From assembly GCF_964355755.1 (NCBI RefSeq), contig NC_092671.1, forward strand, positions 5,001-69,000: a DNA stretch of 64,000 nt, read 5' to 3'. A program made the position numbers and the translations under genes. This DNA is from Antedon mediterranea. Lineage: Eukaryota > Echinodermata > Crinoidea > Comatulida > Antedonidae. Under the pieces are notes generated by a model. That model worked only from the letters and a program-made list of their open reading frames with translations, was not told the DNA's origin and did no database searches. How positions within the stretch are numbered: position 1 is the stretch's first letter; every line of letters starts with the position of its first letter. This document shows, piece after piece, positions 56,166-64,000 of this stretch.

Positions 56166-56642
56166 AGGCCACCGTATAAAATGAATCTACACTAATACGA
56201 GTTTTGATTTGATGATATTAATTAATAAATACTAGGCCTACTTATTAATTACATTAAGAACCCAATAGCATATTAAAGATATTTAGGTCTACGACCCAAT
56301 AGTAGGTCGTATCAGATATTATTTTTTGAAGTTGAACGACCTTTGTCACGAACGAAAGGCTCTTTTCTTATCGTTATGGTATTGTAGCTAGCCCATGGCT
56401 AGCCTAGCCAAGCTTGTGTAGGCCTATGCAATGTATTACTTTTGAATTTAAAATGATTATGTACAGTAGGAATTCCTATGCACAGTGTATGTTTTTTATA
56501 CCTTTTAAAATAATATTATTAAATTAATATTTATATTGTAAGGTAATGGAAATTTTACGTTAACGATGTACGTATTATCCCCAATCATGAAAAATAAAGA
56601 TTTCAGACTTTTAATAATAGGCCATTTTGGAGTTTTAATTAA

Positions 56643-57192
56643 AGATGTATTGTCCCTTGAAACAAAAAAAATGAAGGTCAAAATATTCTAAATTTAAATT
56701 GGCCATATCAAAGTAATATTAAAGTTATTCACTTTAAGTCGAAAAGTTGAGCCAAAAACAATATTAAGTTTACGTAATTAACAGGTAAATTAAATAGATT
56801 ACATTTCGTCTGGAAAATCGTCGCAAAGATCGTCGTAAACAAAGATTTCAAACCACAAGTAGTATGCATGATGCTAATTAGGATTGTTTACCACCCGTCA
56901 CGGTTGAGAAGGTGTTTTCACACAGATCGCTAGGAAGTTTTATGATTATGCATACAGTGTAGCCAAACAAGCGTGTTGCATTATGAGATATGTTTTGATC
57001 GAAAACTTTGACTGGAAGTCAAAGTTATTTTTTGAACAAAAAAACGTCTGTATTTCAGTTAAATGATTTTTTTTTTCGACTAATTTTAGGTGAAAGTTAA
57101 TAACTGTTATGATACTTCAAAATGACCCACTTTTTTTTCGAAATATAAAATGTTTAATTTTTTTTTTAATTAGTCAAAGGGACAATACATCT
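56643..57192. mobile_element. TTAA-flanked MITE, full copy
   Basis: The inverted ends AGATGTATTGTCCCTT and AAGGGACAATACATCT are flanked by TTAA on both sides (56639-56642 and 57193-57196), 550 bp apart. A TTAA target fits piggyBac-type mobilisation, but the ends do not match a named family I know. It shares its right part with 1-91. 57200-57950 contains no identified feature. Confidence 0.7.
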
Positions 57193-57959
57193 TTAAGTTA
57201 TAGGCCTACAACTAAGATTATTGTTTATTATGTGTATATGTAATTTGGAAAATCATAAAAAATACATGCAAAGTAAAAAACATTCAATTACGGTACTGAC
57301 ACGACTACAAATACATTTATAATAACACATTTTCCAGGAAGCTTATAATATGTGATACTATCATCTTATCATGAAGATCGGTTTTCTGTATTCCATATTC
57401 TTGATTTTATTTTTTTATTATGGTTTCTGAAATTAATTTTTTTTTTAAATTGTTCATTTTAATTCAAAATTTCCACCGGCCAAGATATCAATAATTATTA
57501 AATTAACACAATATTAAACGCTTTATTAAGCAAGCATGTATTTCTATACATTACAACTTACAAAAATACATGTTACTATATAGGCCTATAATTCATTTCA
57601 AATGTTACACTTAAAAACCCGAAGAAAATTGTAATTTTCTTGATAAAAACATCTGTTAGTGCTACTGTACATATAATTTCTAACCTGCTATTTATTTTAT
57701 TAAAATAAAAAATAGTACTGTAGCTGGAAATGTACTACATTGAAGCACACGTACGTAGGGCTAGATGGGCTAGGCTAGCTTGGCCTTGCTTGTGACGACC
57801 AACAAAGTGCTGCTGCTGTGTGTGTTAACTGTTTGTGAATCTGATGGTACATACATTGGTTTGTGGCTGCTTATACAGTATTATATTATTAAAATTATAG
57901 GCCTATTATTATTATTACAATGAGGTTCAGTACTACTATTAATATTTATTATTATATTT

Positions 57960-60710
57960 ACAGTGAGTATATTAGGACCAGATAGTGTGCACTCTCGACT
58001 TTTATAAGAAACGGCAAATGAAATTAGTCCAATTCTCAGCACTTTATTTTCCAAGCTTTTACATGAGGGAACTATTCCTGAACAATGGAGGCAAGCTAAT
58101 GTTTCACCAATCTATAAGAAATGCTGTAAAACTAATCCTCTAAACTATAGGCCAGTGAGTTTAACGTCAATACTATGTAAAACCATGGAGACATTCATCA
58201 AGAATGAAATATCGAAACATGGAAGATAATAAACTATTTTGTAACGAACAACATGGGTTTCGCAAGGAAGATCCTGCAACACGCAACTGCTTGAGGCCAC
58301 TGAGAAATGGTCTTCAGTGATAGATGAAGGACACTCTGTCGATATCTTGTACTGATAATGATTTTCAAAAAGCTTTTGACTCTGTTCCGCATGAAAGACT
58401 TCTCCATAAAATGCATACATATGGTATTCGTGGTGAATTGTTGATGGACTAAAATATACTTGTCAAATCGTGTCCAGCGAGTGGTGGTAAATGGCGAAGT
58501 TTCGGATTGGATATCGGTCCAGAGTGGTATTCCTCAAGGGAGTGTATATGGTGTAATCTGCTTTACAATATTTATCAACGATCTGCCTCAATTAGTTAAG
58601 TCACCTCTTTTTTTTGTTTGCTGATGATTCAAAGACATACAAAGCTGTTGATTCAGACATAGATGCTCTTGATTTTCAGGCGGACATTGATAAGATGTAT
58701 AAATGGTCAGTAAAGTGGCAGTTGCCCTTTAATATTAATAAATGTAAGGTTATGCATCTCGGTAAAAAATCCTTGAACACAACATACTTTATGGGAACAG
58801 GTTCAGTAGAATTCAGTTAGGAGTTGTAACTCAGATTAGAGATCTTGGTGTTTTAGTTGATCATATGGATTCCTTTTAGCGAAAAAGGACAATTCAGAAA
58901 ACAGCTATTTTGGCACTCGTCACAGATCAGTGCACACAGCCACAAATATTCTGCTGAGCAGTGTACTGTTTAGACTATTCCATTCTCAAAATAGGTAAAT
59001 TGTTTATAAGGTCAATTGAATTGATTTAAGATTCAAGAAATTTCAACCTCGGTTTCTTAAATAGTTATTACATTATGTTCAACTGCGGTTTTACGAAAAT
59101 CTATTATCATCTCTTTGGTTTTAGTAATATTAAGTATTAAGTTCATATTCTCACACCAATTAACAAATGAACAAATTGCAAATAAACAGGTAGGCCAGTT
59201 TTAATTCAAACTTTATAGAAACCACCACATAATATATATGTATAAAAAGGTCATATATATAATCCAAATCATAGTCCCTTAGATATATTAATTCTAACTT
59301 TACTAAGAAGAAACATAATTATTGCCTACTTATGTTCATTATATTTCCCTTTGATAAAATGGAATAACCCGCTACCAATCCAGCCTAGCCTAGCCTATGT
59401 TAGACAATGGCCGATGCGAAATTTGTTGTATACACTTAAAAGGGCTAGTAGCTTATAGACTATTTAGGTGGTATTATTGCGTATTTTCTCTAAAAAAATT
59501 ACACAGAATTATTTTATATGACTTTAACTACAATATTGATTAACCAATTGTAATGAAAATAAGCAGAATATACTCACATTTGGGTATCAAACACAGGCCA
59601 ATAGTACACATAAGAGAATTTCGCGCGGAATTTCCCAAAAATATGCTGTTTAGTAATCAAATTTTCGCGGGTCTCACCATCATCCAATCAAAAAAAATTT
59701 TACATGGTTAGAAAGCCACTGTATAGGAGAATACGATGTTAAAAGAACTAAGTTTTAAGAGGACGCTGTTCAAAGTTGTGGCAATTTCAAAACTATACAT
59801 CAGCGAAAAACGCGAATTTCACACAGGAATCGGCTGTTTTTTGGCCGGGACAGGGTATGTTTAATGTAAATTCGCGATTTCCAGCTATCAAAAATTTATT
59901 TTTTAAATACATAGTCAGAAATTACAATACCTTAGCTTCAACATAGTATGAGAACTAATGTATACTATGCGAGATAAAGATTTTACAAGTATAAATGTGA
60001 AAAAAAGTAGTTTCCTCCATGCACTTAGAATAGGAACAATATCGTGCGGAAGACGTTTTTGGATTAGTGCACCAAAGGAATCCATATGAATAAATTGAAT
60101 TTTCATGATCATCGTTGAAGTTGTTAAAAAGGCTAACTCTAGACTTGGTTTAATTAAGAGAACCTTTGAATATTTAGACAGTCATTTAGTGTCTATCCTT
60201 TATAAATCAATGGTTAGACCGATTTTAGAATATTCTAGTACGGCTTGTCTTCCTCAGTTTGTTGGTGATTCTATTCTCTTAGAAAAAGTTCAGCAAAGAG
60301 CCACAAAACTTGCTGTGGAAATTAAAACTCAACCATATAGTGACCGAATGAAATTTATGAAACTGCCATCATTAGCATTTCGAAGAAAGAGGTCTTGCTG
60401 CTTACAGATTTTTAGAATGATACAAAAGTATGATAATGTTAATCCGGGTGTCTTTTTTGAATTAGCACCATCTACTGTAACTAGAGGCCACAATTTTAAA
60501 ATTAAAAAAGTTCATAGTAAATCGAAACACAGACAGAAATTCTTTTCAATATCTGCAGTAAATGATTGGAATAGTTTGCCATATCATATAGTAAATGCAT
60601 CCTCTATAAATAATTTTAAAACCCATCTTGAAACACACTGGAAAACCCACAACCTAAAGTTTGAGCCATATAACCAAGATGTTCAAAGAGGGACTCACAA
60701 ACCTTAACAG
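57960..60710 (+). mobile_element. Degraded LINE (jockey/CR1-like) split by a DNA transposon
   Basis: Reverse transcriptase motifs in several frames: WRQANVSPIYKK, NYRPVSLTSILCKTMETF, DFQKAFDSVPHERLLHKM, IPQGSV and FADDSKTYKAVDSD, then WSVKWQLPFNINKCKVMHLG. After the insertion the coding resumes as KLNFHDH, then VVKKANSRLGLIKRTFEYLD (60117 on) and a 200-codon open C-terminal segment to 60707. It is a different family from the LINE at 1546-6108. Frameshifts and stops in the first half show it is dead. Confidence 0.75.
58868..60082. mobile_element. 1.2-kb TIR element inserted in the LINE
   Basis: The inverted ends GATTCCTTT and AAAGGAATC are flanked by CATATG on both sides (58862-58867 and 60083-60088). 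Deleting the element and one CATATG restores the LINE frame LVDHMNKLNFHDH. Because CATATG is itself a palindrome, the true target duplication may be 2 bp (TA) to 6 bp. No open frame of note inside, so non-autonomous. Confidence 0.75.
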
Positions 60711-61280
60711 GTTTATAGTCTAAAGGTCAAGGTAAATCAAGGTAAAATATTAGGCCTAGTATGTATAAATCTGTCACTCGTGCAAAAAAGCTGCTCACGT
60801 TTTGTCTTGTGGTTGCTTTCACGCATCAGTGAGCATCGGTGGCAATACCGAAGAGTGGATTGAGTCCGAAACGAACCGATATGGAGGAACTCTCGTACGG
60901 AAAAAAAAATCGCACACGCAGCGGAATGTTTTCTCTCGCGCGTGGTACCATGAATCTCTCTGATCGTTACTACACAAAGTTAGAGCAATGAATTTGCCCG
61001 AATTCCGTTAAGTAAACAACTTTATATATTTTATAAGCATTTAATAACATGTTTTATTGATATTTCCAATAGTGATATATAAAATAAATTACTAAAAAAC
61101 GTAATTATATGTAATTATTTTAACCAAAAATGGCGTAGTTAATAGAATTGTCGACTGAGGCCGCAAATTGTTTTCGCCGTATCTTTAGCCACAGCGAATT
61201 GTTTTACTTCTTTCGTGGCTAAAAACGACCATTTTGGGCGATGTTTTAGACCCTATTTCGAAAACTACAAGTCAGATTAC

Positions 61281-61590
61281 GACGGACGATAAATATATAG
61301 CATGCATTTTTTTTACATAAACCAAAAGAAATTAGAAAGGTTTTCGTTCTAGACCTAGGATAATCATTTATGCTGTCTTTGATAAAAATAATGTTTTTCA
61401 AATTCCAATCAAATGACGTCATGATAAATAAAAACAATAAAATCGCTGTATTGTCACGATATTATTGGTCTTACTAATCATGACGTCATTTGGACGTGTG
61501 AAAATATAATTTTCATCAAAGGAATTGTTTATATTTCTTTTGGTTTATGTATTAAAAATGCACATTTGTCTATTTATCGTCGATCGTTAT
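61281..61590. repeat. Imperfect 310-bp palindrome (hairpin MITE candidate)
   Basis: Arms: 'gacggacgataaatatatag' / 'atttatcgtcgatcg'; 'acataaaccaaaagaaat' / 'atttcttttggtttatgt'; and, near the centre, 'aaatgacgtcatgata' / 'atcatgacgtcattt'. Two TGACGTCA sites sit in opposite arms. 60720-61280 before it is AT-rich intergenic sequence. Confidence 0.65.
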
Positions 61591-61599
61591 CGTCCTAGT

Positions 61600-63240
61600 G
61601 TATGGGCCTTATGCTGTAAATGTTCAATTAATTGATCATTCCGATTTTATTAGTTGGACTCTTGCACAGTTGCTGTCTAATCGTTGTTGTGTAATATCAT
61701 TTCGAACCATATTAAAATCATAAAGAGATTCATATTCCTTAACATGTGGCTGTGCATGGAAGTCCGGTCTACAAAAACTCGGGCCCGGGATCATTGTTAT
61801 TGGGCCTGAAAGTGTTGGTGAATTCATAATTATACTTAATATTAGACCTATATTTATATATATATATATATATATAATTATATTATTATACAATTGAAAG
61901 CAAAACCCGTTGAATCTCAAATCATTAGGACTAGAAATTTGGCTCATCAATCAAATAAATACTTCCGTTCAAAATGAAACTCCAACCTCTCTAATCAAAA
62001 GATTGAACTCGAAAACGGACCGTTTTTTTTAATTGGGTATGTTGAAACATTTCAATATTCATTTAAAAAAGTACATTAATTGTGGTATTGATCAGTGGCT
62101 ATAGAGGCGTAAAAACCCTCGGTCAATATCATGCCTAACACAGCCACACCAAAAATCAACGAATCGTTACTCAGCACGGCCTATATTCTTTACCATTTGC
62201 CGCGTACTACTCAACGCCCGGTAAATTAAGTATTGTTTTTATGATATAAATTAGTATAAAATACATGTTATTAATAGGATAAAATGTTAAATGTCATTAA
62301 CATTTATTTGTTTTACCAGAAACAAGTTAATATAGGAATATTATTAAACTATCCTTCGGGAAAACGCGTAAACGCCAACACGCCCGGTCACGCTATCGTA
62401 GCACCCGGTTGATAAAGCAAACTGTTTATACGGCAGTTTTTACTAAATAAATTGCATAAAACGAACAATTAAAGTATCCAAACAGCATTTAACATGATGT
62501 TGGCATGTAGTTGATAACATTTTTTATCATGAAAATACTACCGGTGGTCCAGCCTTTGATTAGTGCATGGATTAAAGAATAGAAGGATATGCATCGACGG
62601 TGACGTCAAACGATTTTACAACGCGCTTGCCTATTATTAAAGCACTCATGCTGCCAATCAAACAAACACGTTCATTGAACGTGTCTCTAACCGCGGCCCT
62701 CTGTAAAACGCTGCGAATCAACTGTTACATTTTTTGAGACCAAAACGTAACCATGTAGAAATCGTATGCGCAGTCTGAATGTTCTATTGACATGTCTGCG
62801 TCGATGATTAATAATTGACAACAAACATATATTGCTGAATAATTCTGTTTTAGTTTCATCACAATCGGACTACGAAAAGTTCACTTTCTTACGACTGGTA
62901 ATTTTAAGTAGTTGGTAATATTAATAAAATATGCAATTTTTATATTTGAATTATCATTATTTACCTGCCATCTTCTGTCATTAAAAATTGCGTTAATCTA
63001 TAGAATATTAAATTATGCATTTGACCATGTATGTTGTTAGCGTGGCCGGTGTTCAGACATACAACAATCGTGTTTTTAATATATGGCTAAGCAGTGGTTT
63101 CTTCATAAATCTCCTTAATTATCGATGTGATTATATTTAAACTGTAGTGCCTGGTGATTGGCTAGTGGTTATGTCATCCACATCACATCCAATCACCGGG
63201 CCTAATTGAATGAAAACAGCGATCCCTGATCCGGGATTGG
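61600..63240. other. Intergenic stretch, no gene seen
   Basis: Includes a (TA)n run at about 61855-61877 and AT-rich sequence with scattered 'cgcccggt' words. No exon or recognisable repeat family was identified. Confidence 0.4.
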
Positions 63241-63356
63241 CTGGCTATGTATAGTTGCGATTCGTTACCTAGCGGTCGTTTTGAAAAGTACACGCAGGGC
63301 AAACTTGATCACGAAGTAGGCCTACCTATTATTATTCACACAAGAAGTAAGACAAC
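63140..63356 (+). promoter_or_regulatory. Candidate promoter and 5' UTR exon
   Basis: CCAAT-type words (ATCCAATCACC at 63188, GATTGGCTGGC at 63234) precede a stretch ending in a strong donor, CAACG|GTGAGTATA (63357). No coding sequence follows within the window, so a downstream gene is only inferred. Confidence 0.2.
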
Positions 63357-64000
63357 GGTGAGTATATAGATCATGATTACACGTTGTATCTACTACATTA
63401 AAAAAACACAAAATTATGCCAGATTATACTAAAACGGATAAACAATGCCGCGGCATTATGCCAGATGTAGTGGGCCTCTAAATAATGCCAAAAAGCATAA
63501 TAATGGCAATATGTCGTACTAGGCTAGTGGTATAGTACGCCGTTACTGCCTTCACAAGAGTCTTTTTTGTGTATTTGATATCATTATTGTTCCTTTTGTT
63601 ACAATACAAAGAAATACTAGAAAATCAGAAATTGAAAATGAGTGCTGCGAGCTGATCTGGTTCTCAAACAAAATTCACTTATGGAAGTGGTGAAAATGAA
63701 GATAATAATTAAAGTATGGTGCACAGCTGCTGTATCCATCATATGCTAGGCTACATGGTCAAACTTACTACGGATTCCACTGACTGACAAAACAGTCAAT
63801 AATACAACTGTGTTTGTGTAAAAGCTCGTTTTATTTTGTTGACATAATCCACTTTGTTTGCACACATTCTGCATTATGAATTTAAAGTACAAACAAATAT
63901 AAATAAGTCTGTCAATACTAAAAAATAAATTTTGTTGGGAGTCATTGTTGAAAATAACATAAATCCTGTTTCCAAAAACCACATATAAACCATGTATGTT

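Overview
The window is animal nuclear DNA. It is AT-rich and intron-rich, with spliced genes separated and invaded by mobile DNA. Three conserved protein-coding genes can be read from exon-by-exon similarity: AARSD1 (alanyl-tRNA editing protein; minus strand, exons between 6136 and 13909), a dipeptidyl peptidase 8/9 gene (plus strand, 15 coding exons, 28712-39470, 838 residues) and BLOC1S6/pallidin (plus strand, 6 coding exons, 45282-53168, 241 residues). The repeats are L2/CR1-type LINEs, a Penelope-like element, tRNA-derived SINEs and foldback MITEs. Together with frequent TAGGCC/AGGCCT palindromes, they suggest an invertebrate, most likely a marine deuterostome such as an echinoderm. That assignment is inference and I cannot name a species.

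Layout. 1-6110 is mobile DNA: a MITE end, a minus-strand Penelope-like remnant with a GIY-YIG domain, and a nearly complete LINE with ORF1 and ORF2. 6136-13909 is AARSD1; its introns hold a hairpin, a LINE tail and a 72-bp minisatellite. The first coding exon and a 6-residue segment were not found. 14-17.5 kb is SINEs and decayed repeats. 17.77-27.78 kb is flanked by the same roughly 96-bp satellite in opposite orientations, with matching unique shoulders, and is filled with duplicated blocks; it separates the divergent AARSD1 and DPP8/9 genes. 28.7-39.5 kb is DPP8/9, with two minisatellites and several MITE/SINE copies in its introns. 40.8-42.7 kb is a nested transposon pair with a clear 8-bp target duplication. 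45.3-53.2 kb is BLOC1S6. 53.2-64 kb is intergenic, with SINEs, hairpin MITEs, a decayed minisatellite, a LINE split by a DNA transposon, and a palindrome.

The most unusual object lies inside the last intron of BLOC1S6. The 3' half of the preceding exon, with its 5' splice site, is amplified about nine times in a roughly 111-bp array. A 3.78-kb element (49204-52986) has inserted into that array. It has long terminal inverted repeats (about 740-760 bp), a 3-bp target duplication, and a broken four-exon gene. The gene encodes a protein with spaced acidic motifs of the PIN/FEN nuclease type and a C-terminal tesmin-like cysteine-rich (CXC) domain. The CXC exon lies inside one inverted repeat, and the opposite repeat carries the same DNA as the apparent start of the gene. 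I do not recognise this as a named transposon class.

The three host genes have unrelated roles: tRNA-Ala proofreading, cytosolic X-Pro dipeptide cleavage, and lysosome-related organelle biogenesis. No operon-like cooperation is implied.
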